Source: Terriglobales bacterium | GTDB lineage: Bacteria > Acidobacteriota > Terriglobia > Terriglobales > Acidobacteriaceae | DNA length: 64,000 nt | Reading direction: 5' to 3' | Assembly: GCA_035561515.1 (NCBI GenBank) | Contig: DATMXP010000009.1 | Location: 62,001 to 126,000, forward strand | Shown here: positions 35,703 to 44,960 of the stretch, piece by piece | Layout of the letters: each line of letters begins with the position of its first letter | Numbering within the stretch: position 1 is the stretch's first letter | Notes under the pieces: model-generated | Seen by the model: only the letters and a program-made list of their open reading frames with translations | Told to the model about the DNA's origin: nothing | Database searches by the model: none | Program-made: the position numbers and the translations under genes

Positions 35703-37061
35703 CTAGCGTGCTGTTTCGGCGGTCGCGCGGCTCCAGCCATACTTCTTCAGCTTGTTATGCAATGTTACTCGATCTATATCGAGCACCTCGGCTGCGCGTG
35801 TCTGGTTCCAGTTGCATTCCTCCAGCACCCGCAGAATATGGGCTTTCTCAATGTCCTCGAGAGTTTTTGCGTCCGGGGTAGTTCCGTTCTTTGGCTTCAG
35901 AATGAAGTCCTGTTCGCGAAGCTCCGGTTCTTGCGCCACTACCATGGCGCGTTCGACCGCATTTTCCAGTTCCCGGACATTTCCCGGCCACGCATGTTGC
36001 TGTAGCAGGTACATGGCGGAAGGCGCGACTCGCGTGATCTTCTTGTTCATCTGCAGTGCGAACTTACGCATGAAATGATCGACGAGGGCGGGAATGTCCT
36101 CTCGCCGTTCACGCAGGGCAGGGAGTTCAATCCGGAAAACATTCAGCCGATAAAAAAGGTCCGGACGGAACTTACCTTCATCGATCAGGCCTTCGAGGTC
36201 CTTGTTCGTTGCAGCCACGCACCGGAAATCGACCTTGATCGTCTGATTGCCTCCCACGCGCACAATCTCGCGCTCCTGCAAAACTCGTAACAGGTCGGTC
36301 TGGGTCTTCAGGGAGATGTCGCCGATTTCATCCAGGAATACCGTGCCGCCCTCTGCGATTTCGAACTTGCCCTTCTTGCGGTACTGCGCGCCGGTAAAGG
36401 CTCCTTTTTCGTGACCGAAAAGTTCGCTTTCAAGCAGCGTCTCGGTGAGTGCACCGCAGTGAATCGTCACCATGGGATGGAATCGTCTCTGGCTCGCGGC
36501 ATGGATGGCACGGGCTACAAGCTCTTTTCCTGTGCCGCTTTCGCCCGTTATCAGGACAGTAGCATCCGTTGGGCCAACGGTCTCGATCGCATCGAACACG
36601 CGTTTCATGGCGGCGCTCTGGCCGATGATGTCCGGGTGCTGGCTGATCTCTGCTACCGTCTCACGCAAGCGTACGTTTTCCTCTCTCGCGCGACGGTGCG
36701 ACAAGGCATTCTTTACGATGTGTGCGATCTCGTCCGGGTCAAGCGGCTTGGTGACGTAGTCGTATGCTCCGTTCTTTAGCGCCTGGACCGCCGTTTCCAC
36801 CGACGCATAGCCGGTCATCATGATGGCGATGACCTCAGGGTCAATCTCATGCATCCGCTTCTGAAGTTCGATGCCGTCCGTGCCGCGCATTTTGATGTCC
36901 AGCAGGGCAGCGTCAAACTTGGTTTCGGCCATGCGGGTCAACGCCTCGTTCGCGTCTTCCGCGACGTGGACCTCGTATCCCTCTTCCCGGAACCATTTAT
37001 TGAGCGAATCGCGAACACTGAGTTCGTCGTCCACAATGAGAATCTTGGCCTTCTGACTCAC
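35703..37061 (-). CDS. NtrC-family sigma-54-dependent response regulator
   Basis: Protein of 452 residues. Its receiver domain (1-120) has the phospho-acceptor Asp in ALLDIKMRG. The AAA+ domain (about 145-375) has Walker A GESGTGKELVARA, the sigma-54-contacting GAFTGA loop in ELFGHEKGAFTGAQ, and Walker B in GGTVFLDEIGD. The C-terminal Fis-type HTH includes NQTRAAEVLDIDRVTLHNKL. It starts 3 bp after the haem-motif histidine kinase, its evident partner. Target promoters are unknown; the redox genes just upstream are obvious candidates. Confidence 0.94.
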   Translation of the reverse strand: MSQKAKILIVDDELSVRDSLNKWFREEGYEVHVAEDANEALTRMAETKFDAALLDIKMRGTDGIELQKRMHEIDPEVIAIMMTGYASVETAVQALKNGAYDYVTKPLDPDEIAHIVKNALSHRRAREENVRLRETVAEISQHPDIIGQSAAMKRVFDAIETVGPTDATVLITGESGTGKELVARAIHAASQRRFHPMVTIHCGALTETLLESELFGHEKGAFTGAQYRKKGKFEIAEGGTVFLDEIGDISLKTQTDLLRVLQEREIVRVGGNQTIKVDFRCVAATNKDLEGLIDEGKFRPDLFYRLNVFRIELPALRERREDIPALVDHFMRKFALQMNKKITRVAPSAMYLLQQHAWPGNVRELENAVERAMVVAQEPELREQDFILKPKNGTTPDAKTLEDIEKAHILRVLEECNWNQTRAAEVLDIDRVTLHNKLKKYGWSRATAETAR

Positions 37062-37064
37062 AGA

Positions 37065-38762
37065 TCACCTCGGGGCGACTGCCGAAGCAGTCGCAGGGGC
37101 CGACTCGGGCGTTTTCAACGCGCTCGTCGGGATGAAGATGTAAAACGTTGTGCCGCTACCCGGCTGAGATTCCACTTCAATCTGCCCGCGATGGCGCTCG
37201 ACAATATTGCGGCTGATCGCCGTTCCCAATCCCACCCCTTTGCCGCCTTCTTTTGTTGTGTAGAACGGCTCAAACAGGTGTTTCATCGCTTCGGGTGGAA
37301 TACCCATTCCGTCATCGCGGATCTGAATTGAGATCTGCTTGCTCTGCGGCAAAGAGCGAGTGCGGATCCAAAGATTGCCGCCGCGCGGCATGGCTTCGAT
37401 CGCGTTCATGGTCAGCGCAAGAATGACCTGTTCGATTTGCGCGGCATCGCATTGCACCGCTGGCAGTTGCGGATCGAAATCCAGGTCCAACTGGATACTG
37501 CTGTTCTCGAGATGATGTTGCACCAGCTTCACACAGCGACTGACGATCTCATTCACGTCATGCCAATCGATGTTGAGCGGGGAAGTGCGCGAGAACGTAA
37601 GCAGATTCTTCACAAGGTCGCCGCAGCGCTTGCTCTCTGACTCGATCAATTGCAGGCAGTCATACATCTCTTTGCGGCGTTCCTGTTCGATCTCGACGCG
37701 GTCCAGCCAGCGCCGCAATAGTTTCGAGTACGTGAGAATGCCGGAGAGAGGGTTGTTAATCTCGTGTGCGACCACCGCGGCCATCTTGCCGAGCGAAGTC
37801 ATCTTCTCGACATGGATCATCTGTTCGTGCGCGGTTCGCAGCTCCACGGTTTTCTCTTCCACCCTGTTTTCAAGCGTCTGCGCCCAGGCCGTAATCTCTT
37901 CGTTGGCCTTGTAGAGCTCGAGGCTCATGTGGTTGAAAGAGTCGGCAAGCTCACCAAGTTCATCTTGTGACGTGGTTTCGATTTGATATCCCAGTTGGCC
38001 TCGCCCAAGCCGCTTGGTGCCATTCATCAGCCGCGTGACTGGCCTCTCGATGAAGCGCCAGATGAACAGGGCAATCAAACCGCCCATCACCACTAGGGCT
38101 GCAATCAAGTAGCTCAACAGCTGCCAGCTGCTTTCACGCAGGTTGGCATCGGCTGCATCGAGAGAAACACTTGAATCCAGCACACCCAGCACCTTCTGAT
38201 TCTCCGAGTGTGCATGGCAGGCAGCATTACTGCAGGAGGGCCGGTTTTCGATCGGTGTGATGGTACTCAGAATCCGGTGGCCATTCTCAGTGTGAATTCG
38301 GAATCGTCGTTGCCGGCTTAATTCGGATTTTGTACCACTTTCCAGGTGACAACCGGAGCACGCTTCGGTCTTTGGATCAATCTGGCGCCTGATTTCGCGT
38401 GCATCGGTGGAATAGTTCACTATGCCGTTGGCGTCGATCACCCGCACCTTTACGATGCCCGGCTGTTTTCCGACGGCCACAATGAGCTGGTGGAGCCCTT
38501 CTCGATCATTGTTCAGCATGGAGTACTGTGCGCTTCGCTTCAACGTGTCGTTCAGGCGTTCAGCAGCCGCCAGCGTATTGTTCTCCAGGTGACGGCGGTG
38601 CAGGCGCAGCGTCGCGAAGCCGAGGAATACAAATATCACCACCATCGCCGATAACATGATCAGCGATAACTTGGTCCCAAGGCTGTGCGACAGGCGAGTC
38701 CATCTCCCATGGAAGGAGACGGGCTTCGCCTGCCGCTCGGGTTGTTTATCAGTCGTTGGCAT
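37065..38762 (-). CDS. Sensor histidine kinase with haem-binding-type motifs in the periplasmic domain
   Basis: Membrane kinase of 565 residues. TM1 spans about 31-53. The periplasmic domain holds CSGCH (135-139, a c-type haem motif) and a CX4CH variant (CSNAACH, 177-183). TM2 is at about 216-236, then HAMP (about 237-290). The DHp H-box is VVAHEINNPLSG (His333), and the HATPase has GMGIPPEAMKHLFEPFYTTK and GVGLGTAIS. This suggests a haem-based redox or gas sensor. It overlaps the NrfD-type gene by 14 bp and lies 3 bp before the response regulator. Haem attachment is inferred from the motifs only. Confidence 0.9.
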   Translation of the reverse strand: MPTTDKQPERQAKPVSFHGRWTRLSHSLGTKLSLIMLSAMVVIFVFLGFATLRLHRRHLENNTLAAAERLNDTLKRSAQYSMLNNDREGLHQLIVAVGKQPGIVKVRVIDANGIVNYSTDAREIRRQIDPKTEACSGCHLESGTKSELSRQRRFRIHTENGHRILSTITPIENRPSCSNAACHAHSENQKVLGVLDSSVSLDAADANLRESSWQLLSYLIAALVVMGGLIALFIWRFIERPVTRLMNGTKRLGRGQLGYQIETTSQDELGELADSFNHMSLELYKANEEITAWAQTLENRVEEKTVELRTAHEQMIHVEKMTSLGKMAAVVAHEINNPLSGILTYSKLLRRWLDRVEIEQERRKEMYDCLQLIESESKRCGDLVKNLLTFSRTSPLNIDWHDVNEIVSRCVKLVQHHLENSSIQLDLDFDPQLPAVQCDAAQIEQVILALTMNAIEAMPRGGNLWIRTRSLPQSKQISIQIRDDGMGIPPEAMKHLFEPFYTTKEGGKGVGLGTAISRNIVERHRGQIEVESQPGSGTTFYIFIPTSALKTPESAPATASAVAPR

Positions 38763-39927
38763 GGCTCATCGCCGTCGCCTTCGCAAACACCGGAGGCGTT
38801 GGCAGTGCTTCAGACTTAGGTGGTTCGTGTTCCGGGAAGATGGGCAGGTACTTCACAGCCATCGCAAACAGGAAGAAGCCGGCCGCGATAATCGTCGCGG
38901 TGATGGCAAATTCCGTCCACTTCGGGATGTAGTGCAGACCAGCCGCCGTTTCCATTCCGGTCAGACTGACGTTCAGGCGGTTCGTGATGAAACCAAGCAC
39001 CACCATCACGGCAACCAGGTAAAGCCCTCCCGCAGTCGTACGGACCTTCTTCTGCGTGAAGAACACCAGCGGCAGGATCACCGACAGCAGCGCTTCCACC
39101 CAGAAGAGGTACATCTCGTAGCCCGGTTTGAACATGGCTCCGACCATCCCGCGGTGATACAGGTCTTCCAGCCGAAGTACCCCGTATACCGACAGCGCGA
39201 TCATCAGCACCCGGCCCAACTCTTTCAGGATCGGCAGTTCCAACTCGCGTCCGAAGTGCTTCGATGACATCGTCGATTCGAAAATCGTCATCGCCAATCC
39301 GACGCAGATCGCGGAGATGAAAAAGAACACCGGCAGGAGCGGGCTATACCAGAACCCATGCAGTTTCGTCGGCATGATCAGGTAGAGGGTTCCCAGCGAA
39401 GACTGGTGCAGGGTCGAAAGGATCACGCCCAGGATCACGAGGGGAATCAATACCGCTCGAATGATCTTGATCGGCTTTTCCAATTTGAACCGCTCCAGCA
39501 CGATGGGCGAGAACTCCAGCGCCAGCACCGTCGTGTACAGCATCACGCAGTACGCAACTTCGAACATCACCGAGTGCGGATTGCGCATGATCAACGGGTG
39601 CCAGATGTTGTAGGGCCGTCCAAGGTCGAACATCAGCGCGATACACACCAGGACGTAGCCCAGGAACGCAGTAAGGATCGTCGGGCGCACGATCGGCTTC
39701 CACCGCTTGATGTTGAGGATGTGAACGGCCGCCGTTAGTGTGAAGCCGCCCGCTGCGAGCATCACACCGCACAGCACGTCAAACCCAATCCATACGCCCC
39801 ACGGGAACTGATCGCTCAGGTTCGTGGACGCTCCTAGTCCATGGAAGAAACGCACATACGTGGAATAAATGCCCAGAAGAATGGTGACGATGAAGATCAC
39901 CCGCCAGAAAGTAAGTTTGAATTTCAT
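38749..39927 (-). CDS. NrfD/HybB-type membrane subunit of a redox complex
   Basis: Polytopic protein of 392 residues with nine to ten TM helices, of the NrfD/PsrC family that exchanges electrons with the quinone pool. Typical segments are FHGLGASTNLSDQFPWGVWI and the later TLHQSSLGTLYLI with GFWYSPLLPVFFF. Its first base is the last base of the upstream ferredoxin-like gene (TAATG-type overlap). It is probably the membrane partner of that FeS protein. No catalytic molybdoenzyme or hydrogenase subunit is in the window. Confidence 0.92.
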   Translation of the reverse strand: MKFKLTFWRVIFIVTILLGIYSTYVRFFHGLGASTNLSDQFPWGVWIGFDVLCGVMLAAGGFTLTAAVHILNIKRWKPIVRPTILTAFLGYVLVCIALMFDLGRPYNIWHPLIMRNPHSVMFEVAYCVMLYTTVLALEFSPIVLERFKLEKPIKIIRAVLIPLVILGVILSTLHQSSLGTLYLIMPTKLHGFWYSPLLPVFFFISAICVGLAMTIFESTMSSKHFGRELELPILKELGRVLMIALSVYGVLRLEDLYHRGMVGAMFKPGYEMYLFWVEALLSVILPLVFFTQKKVRTTAGGLYLVAVMVVLGFITNRLNVSLTGMETAAGLHYIPKWTEFAITATIIAAGFFLFAMAVKYLPIFPEHEPPKSEALPTPPVFAKATAMSHAND

Positions 39928-40697
39928 TACTTATGCTCCTTTCCGGCGCCGGTCTTTCCTTCGGCAGCCGCGACTTCTTCTCGGCGATGGGTGATCCACC
40001 ACACGCCACCCAGCATGATTCCGCCGAGCGGCACGAAATCGGGGATGCGGGAGAGCACCTTGTAGGTGCGCAGCGGCAGGCGATCTTCGGGAAGGTTCTG
40101 TGGGTATCCGAAATCACTGAATGCAACACTGGATAACAAGAGAACGGATGTGCCGCCGACTTCTTCGAGACCATAGATATGAGGAACGTAATTGCTGGGA
40201 TTGTCGGCAATCCGCTTCTTGGCTTCAGCGATCAATTCATCGCGCTCGCCGAACTTCGTTGCTCCAGTCGGACACGCTTCTGAGCAGGCTGTTGGCCTGC
40301 CTGCCAGCACCCGTCCATTGTTGCCGCACATCGTGCATTTCTGGACCTTCGGGTTCAGCGCGCCCCACTCGTACTTAGGAACGCCGAATGGGCACGCTAC
40401 CATGCAGTAACGGCACCCCATACAGCGGCTTGCTTCATAGATGACGGGGCCTTCTGGAGTCTTCCGCAACGCAGCCACGGGGCAAACCGAAGCGCAGGCG
40501 GGATCTTCACAGTTCATGCACAGGCGCCGCATGAACTTGTCATTCTTGCTTAGTACAACCGTGAACTTCTTTTCGGATTGCTGCGTCTCGGCGGCGATCT
40601 TGTCGTCGTAGGGCAGCTGATTCGCCTCTGCACAGGCGCTTTCGCATTGTTTACAGCCGATGCAGAGCGTGGCGTCGTAGAGGAGTGCCTTGCTCAT
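39927..40697 (-). CDS. 4Fe-4S ferredoxin-type electron-transfer subunit (HybA/DmsB type)
   Basis: Protein of 256 residues with four cysteine groups for [4Fe-4S] clusters: CIGCKQCESACAEAN, CMNCEDPACASVCP, CMGCRYCMVACPFG and a split set CTMCGNNGRV plus CSEACPTGA. A hydrophobic helix near the C-terminus (about 220-240) may anchor it. It probably relays electrons between the NrfD-type protein and a partner such as the upstream cytochrome c. The ATG has GGAG upstream. A twin-arginine signal is absent, so side of the membrane is uncertain. Confidence 0.92.
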   Translation of the reverse strand: MSKALLYDATLCIGCKQCESACAEANQLPYDDKIAAETQQSEKKFTVVLSKNDKFMRRLCMNCEDPACASVCPVAALRKTPEGPVIYEASRCMGCRYCMVACPFGVPKYEWGALNPKVQKCTMCGNNGRVLAGRPTACSEACPTGATKFGERDELIAEAKKRIADNPSNYVPHIYGLEEVGGTSVLLLSSVAFSDFGYPQNLPEDRLPLRTYKVLSRIPDFVPLGGIMLGGVWWITHRREEVAAAEGKTGAGKEHK

Positions 40698-40806
40698 AGA
40701 AATAGGGCTCCGGGAGAGAACCCCGTTTGCGGAGGGCGGGACGTTCGGGGCTATGAATGCGTTCTGTCGAGAACAGAAAGTTACAGGAGCCGCATCAGAA
40801 TCCAGT

Positions 40807-40840
40807 CTCGGGCCGGCCGGTTAGGGTCGTCCGGCCCGAG
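40807..40840 (-). promoter_or_regulatory. Strong intercistronic hairpin between cytochrome c and FeS genes
   Basis: CTCGGGCCGG (40807-40816) pairs perfectly with CCGGCCCGAG (40831-40840) around a 14-nt loop. No T-run follows on the minus strand, so it is a poor intrinsic terminator. It may stabilise or process the upstream cytochrome mRNA. The gap 40698-40957 holds no gene. Confidence 0.5.
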
Positions 40841-40957
40841 TACTTCTCAAGCTGCCAGATCTTCTCTGGCCATCCACCGAATCTTAGTCCGGTGTTTATA
40901 ACTGCGTTGCGACAGTTCCTGTAATGCCGTTCAAATCGGCGGTTCGAACACCGTCCG

Positions 40958-41269
40958 TTACTTCAAGCTCTTTACGTATTCCGCAACTGCCTTGGCCTGC
41001 TCGGCGGAAACGCCAGCGACTGCTTTGCTGTGGGGAGCTTTCTTGCCAGCCTCACCCTTCGTGAGCAGGTCGGCAATCTGCGCGTCGGTCAACTTCGTGC
41101 CCTTCAGCGCGGGGCCCATCTTGCCAGCGCCGTCAGCGCCGTGGCACATGGCACACTTTGCTTTGTACAGCGCGCCACCTTCTTCACCGGCCCACGACAG
41201 GCTCGGAACCATCACAAACAGAGCGACTGCAATCGCCAGCACCAGGATCGTAAGTTTCATGGTCTTCAT
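40958..41269 (-). CDS. Small monohaem cytochrome c
   Basis: Periplasmic c-type cytochrome of about 103 residues including a signal peptide (MKLTILVLAIAVALFVMVPS, cleavage near SWAG). The haem motif is CAMCH, and a distal Met is likely in GKMGPALKG. The C-terminal helix ends VAEYVKSLK. ATG at 41269 has AGGAG about 13 bases upstream; ATG at 41260 is an alternative. It is first in the leftward redox cluster. Confidence 0.9.
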   Translation of the reverse strand: MKTMKLTILVLAIAVALFVMVPSLSWAGEEGGALYKAKCAMCHGADGAGKMGPALKGTKLTDAQIADLLTKGEAGKKAPHSKAVAGVSAEQAKAVAEYVKSLK

Positions 41270-41382
41270 TATTGCTACTCTCCTCCCGTTTTCCGGGGTA
41301 TTAGGGCTGCCGCCGTCCATATAACGGTCCGGACTGGCAGTTATTTTCATAGCAAGTCTCATACTTTCAGTAGTTTTGCATC

Positions 41383-41398
41383 TGTGACTTAACTCACA
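41383..41398. promoter_or_regulatory. CRP/FNR-type operator
   Basis: TGTGA CTTAAC TCACA is a perfect match to the half-site spacing TGTGA-N6-TCACA recognised by many CRP/FNR regulators. It lies 114 bp upstream of the cytochrome c ATG and 203 bp upstream of the divergent DUF5694 gene. The regulator is not encoded here. The remaining parts of 41270-41600 show no gene. Confidence 0.55.
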
Positions 41399-41600
41399 TA
41401 TAGAAGTGATGCATTTTTAAGCAAAAAGTGAGTTCCAGCCCGTTGCAGTAGTAATACTTTTCATCCGTTGAGCTTTTCAGCAGCATTTCTAACTGGAAAG
41501 ATGAATCTGTAAACACTTGACCAGCAGCCTTTTTCCGGCAATCTACCCACAGCAAGCTCAAAACGGGAACTTTCGATGATGCAGTCTCGTAATAGTCGGA

Positions 41601-42452
41601 GTGAGACGAACGCAGATTGCCCTTCTTTGGTTGACCTTTTCCATAGTGAGTTTTGCACAGACCGACGAGCACATATCTAAGCTCGAAACGAACTGCTCCC
41701 CGTCCTCGCCCAGGCTCCTGATCCTTGGCACATACCACATGGATAATCCCGGCCAGGACAAATTCAATGTCGATGCGGACGACGTCCTCGCCCCGAAGCG
41801 ACAGAAGGAAATCGTCGACGTTCTCGATAAAGTTGCCGCTTATGGTCCAACCAAGATTGCCCTCGAGGCTGACTACAAAACGCAGGCGATGACGCGCGAG
41901 TATGCTGATTTTCTAAAAAGGAAGTACCAACTAGCACGCGACGAGCGCAACCAGATTGGCTTCGCCCTGGCCAAACGTCTTGGACACACCTCTATATACC
42001 CAGTCGACTTCCCAATGTGGATGGATGGACGCGTACCAGCCGAGATCGGAAGCCCCAAACCGAAGCCCTCATCGGTCTCTAAGGAAGAAGCTTCCAACTC
42101 GAAAGAAGAACCGCCGGCGATCTTTCAAGAATCGGAACGGCTAATGAAAACCTCCACGGTTCTGGAATACCTGCGATTCCTGAACAGCGACCGATACATC
42201 CAGTCCGACTCCGTGCTCTACATGTCGTTGCTCAAGCCCGCCCCCTACAGCGATTCCCTGTACGGCAACGCCGACCTTCTCACCAACTGGTATAAGCGCA
42301 ATTTCCGTATCTTCACCAACATCAATCGAATTGCCGAGCCCAATGACCGCATCCTGCTGCTAATTGGAGCAGGCCACCAGAAAATATTGCGCGATCTGGC
42401 GGCTGAATCACCCGACATCTGCCTGCTCGATACAGAGGCGTATCTGCGATAA
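41601..42452 (+). CDS. DUF5694 family secreted protein
   Basis: Protein of 283 residues beginning at GTG with a signal peptide (LLWLTFSIVSFAQT). The family motif LLILGTYHMDNPGQDKFNVD and later KIALEADYKTQAMTREY are present. The C-terminus has RILLLIGAGHQKILRDL. The fold recalls TraB/PrgY-like proteins with conserved GxH motifs (GTYHMDN, GAGHQ), but no activity is established. Likely periplasmic or outer-membrane linked. Confidence 0.82.
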   Translation: MRRTQIALLWLTFSIVSFAQTDEHISKLETNCSPSSPRLLILGTYHMDNPGQDKFNVDADDVLAPKRQKEIVDVLDKVAAYGPTKIALEADYKTQAMTREYADFLKRKYQLARDERNQIGFALAKRLGHTSIYPVDFPMWMDGRVPAEIGSPKPKPSSVSKEEASNSKEEPPAIFQESERLMKTSTVLEYLRFLNSDRYIQSDSVLYMSLLKPAPYSDSLYGNADLLTNWYKRNFRIFTNINRIAEPNDRILLLIGAGHQKILRDLAAESPDICLLDTEAYLR

Positions 42453-42574
42453 CTTCGGCAGTTCCTGCCTCAACTACCTGACGTCACTCCGGCACAAGCA
42501 GGCGTTCGACTACTCAATTGACCGCTTGGAAGAGCTTCCGTACCTTTGGCAAGGGGTCAATCCTTTCTTCGGAC

Positions 42575-43927
42575 ATGGGCACTCAAGCAAATACCGTGAA
42601 ACCTGATCAGGCACGGATAACCGATCATCACTTCCGAAAGCTGAAACTCGGCGGATTCGTAGCGGTACTTTACGCTTATTGCGCCGCAGGTCCATTCGGC
42701 TTCGAGGAGATGATTTCCACCTCCGGCCCTGGCATGTCTTTGTTGTTCCTGATGGTCGTGCCCTGGCTGTTCTCCCTGCCCATGTCGCTGGCTACATCGG
42801 AAATGGCCACCGCAATGCCGGTTCAGGGAGGGTTTTACCGGTGGACGCGGGCGGCATTCGGTGACTTTCTTGGCTACCAGTGTGGCTTCTGGAACTGGTC
42901 CGGCACCTTCCTGATGAATGCCGCGTATGCCGTCATCCTCGCGGACTACTGTGCGCAGTTGTTTCCCACGCTCGCATTCGGATTGCGCCACTGGCTTGTC
43001 GCCATTTTCTTTCTGCTCCTCGTGGCTGCCATAAACATCCTCGGCATCCGGACTGTTGGCGAGGTCAGTGCGATTCTTCTGCTCACGGTGCTTATTCCCG
43101 TCGCCATCTTTACCTTCATATGCTTCACGCACGCGCAGGTGAATCCATTCGTGCCGCTCACGCCACCGGGGAAGCCATGGCGAGATGTCTACGGAGTCGG
43201 GTTGGCGCTGGGGCTTTGGCTCTATTCGGGATACGAACAACTCTCGACGGTTATTGAAGAAGTGGAGCGCCCGGAGCGTAATTTCCCCCGCGGCCTTGCG
43301 CTGATGGTTCCTCTCGCGATGGTCACCTTCCTGCTACCGATCATGGGCGGTATCGCGGCCAGTGCCGACTGGCAAAATTGGACAACCGGCTACATCGTTA
43401 CGGTCGCGCGCAGAGTCGGCGGGGAACCTATGGCAATCGCCATGTTTGGCGCTGCCATGATCTCTGTTCTTCTTGGGCTCCAAAGCACCCTCATGTCTGC
43501 CGCACGACTGCCATTCACAATGGCCGAGGACGGATACTTCCATCGGGGCCTCACCCAGTTGCACCGCCGCTTTCGCACACCCGTGCGTGGAATCCTGCTT
43601 TCCACCGCCTTGTGTGCTGGTCTCGCTCTTTTCAGCGTCCCGCAATTGATCGCCGTCTACATGTGGCTTCGTGTTGCAACGTCGGTGTTGACGCTGCTGT
43701 CGGTATGGCGCCTGCGACGTATCGCACCCGACATGCCTCGCGGCTTTCGAATCCCTGGCGGAAGACTAGGGTTGGCCCTGGTAGTGATTGTCCCGTTATC
43801 GCTGTTTGCGTGGGCGCTGATCAACGGAGATAAGGCCGCCCTCCTTTGGGGACCTGCCTATATGGCCGCTGGGCCTCTCTCATACCTAATACTCCGAAAC
43901 ACTAAGCTCAGCAGCCAGACGCAATAA
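42575..43927 (+). CDS. APC-superfamily amino acid permease
   Basis: Inner-membrane transporter of 450 residues with about 12 TM helices. TM1 carries LKLGGFVAVLYAYCAAGPFG followed by FEEMIS; later come FYRWTRAAFGDFLGYQCGFW and YSGYEQLSTVIEEVERPERN. The family imports or exchanges amino acids or polyamines; the substrate is not predictable. ATG at 42575 is taken, but no strong ribosome-binding site is seen and an in-frame TTG at 42518 exists. Confidence 0.88.
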   Translation: MGTQANTVKPDQARITDHHFRKLKLGGFVAVLYAYCAAGPFGFEEMISTSGPGMSLLFLMVVPWLFSLPMSLATSEMATAMPVQGGFYRWTRAAFGDFLGYQCGFWNWSGTFLMNAAYAVILADYCAQLFPTLAFGLRHWLVAIFFLLLVAAINILGIRTVGEVSAILLLTVLIPVAIFTFICFTHAQVNPFVPLTPPGKPWRDVYGVGLALGLWLYSGYEQLSTVIEEVERPERNFPRGLALMVPLAMVTFLLPIMGGIAASADWQNWTTGYIVTVARRVGGEPMAIAMFGAAMISVLLGLQSTLMSAARLPFTMAEDGYFHRGLTQLHRRFRTPVRGILLSTALCAGLALFSVPQLIAVYMWLRVATSVLTLLSVWRLRRIAPDMPRGFRIPGGRLGLALVVIVPLSLFAWALINGDKAALLWGPAYMAAGPLSYLILRNTKLSSQTQ

Positions 43928-43932
43928 AGAGA

Positions 43933-43951
43933 GGGCGGGAGCGCCCCGCCC
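43933..43951. terminator. GC-rich hairpin between convergent genes
   Basis: GGGCGGG (43933-43939) pairs with CCCGCCC (43945-43951) around AGCGC. There is no T-run on either side, so termination is only possible. Confidence 0.45.
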
Positions 43952-43984
43952 GTGAATATCAGGAGATCACCATTTGGAACAGAC

Positions 43985-44197
43985 CTACTTCGCGAACATA
44001 ACGAGATACGCGTACCCGTAAACGACCCAGAACGCCAGGCTCACCAGCATCGATTTCCAATGGATTCGAAGCCGGCGAGCCATGCGCTGCGCCGGACTTG
44101 AACGTGCGCGCTTGTCCGGCAACCTCTGCAGTATCTCGATCCAAAATTGTGCGGTTGATTCGTAGCCGTAAATTTTGGGAATTGTTCGAGACGTCAT
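43985..44197 (-). CDS. Small C-terminally anchored membrane protein
   Basis: Protein of 70 residues: a basic soluble part (MTSRTIPKIYGYESTAQF and an Arg-rich stretch) and one TM helix near the C-terminus (MLVSLAFWVVYGYAYLVMF). GGAG lies upstream of the ATG at 44197. No family is recognised. Confidence 0.5.
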   Translation of the reverse strand: MTSRTIPKIYGYESTAQFWIEILQRLPDKRARSSPAQRMARRLRIHWKSMLVSLAFWVVYGYAYLVMFAK

Positions 44198-44322
44198 GCT
44201 CCGCTCCAAGTGATCTATCGACCGAAACGTAGCACGGTTGAGGTACGAAAGTACCTGATCACGAGCGAAGTTTTTTGTCTTGGATTCCCGAAACGGCTGG
44301 CGTCCCAAAACGGAGCTGCCGA

Positions 44323-44919
44323 CTACTCCGTCATCCCACAGGCCTGGCCAATCTCACGCCACAATTCGTTGCGCCCGGCCCCCGTTTTCGTTGAATAAGG
44401 AAGGATCTGTTCCACCCCGAACGACTGCTTCAAGGTGCGGACCGAATTACTCAGAACATTATTCGAGATACGATCCGCTTTCGTGCCTACGATCACGTGC
44501 GGCTTCTGGTTGAACTTCAACCACTCGATCAGTTGCTTATCTTTTTCCTGCGGAGGGATGTTCGTATCCACCAGTACGATGCACAGGGCGAGCGTCTGGC
44601 GCTGCTCCAGGTAGGGTTCAATGAATTTCGGCCATTCCGCCGAAATTTCCTTCGAAAGCTTCGCATAACCGTAGCCTGGAAGATCGGCGAAATAGAGCTC
44701 AGGACCGCCCTTCCCAGCCCGCCGGACGGCAAAAAAATTGATGCTCCGGGTCCTTCCCGGAGTTGAACTCGTCTTGGCCAGCTTCTCTCCCAAAAGAGAG
44801 TTGATCAGGCTCGACTTGCCCACGTTGGATCGTCCCAGGAACGCCACCTCTGGCGGCCCCAGCTTGGGGAAGTGAACAGTGTCCATTGCGGACAGCATGA
44901 ATTGGGCGGAGACACGCAT
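44323..44919 (-). CDS. engB: Ribosome biogenesis GTP-binding protein EngB/YsxC
   Basis: GTPase of 198 residues needed for large-subunit assembly. Motifs are G1 FLGRSNVGKSSLIN, G2 region LAKTSSTPGRTRSINFF, G3 FADLPGYGY, and G4 VIVGTKADRIS (TKAD). Length and motifs are standard for EngB. It lies 41 bp downstream of mlaF in the leftward block, probably coincidentally. Confidence 0.95.
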   Translation of the reverse strand: MRVSAQFMLSAMDTVHFPKLGPPEVAFLGRSNVGKSSLINSLLGEKLAKTSSTPGRTRSINFFAVRRAGKGGPELYFADLPGYGYAKLSKEISAEWPKFIEPYLEQRQTLALCIVLVDTNIPPQEKDKQLIEWLKFNQKPHVIVGTKADRISNNVLSNSVRTLKQSFGVEQILPYSTKTGAGRNELWREIGQACGMTE

Positions 44920-44960
44920 CGTAACCTTCTAGTTTCCAGCTTGCAGACGCACTTGGCAAG

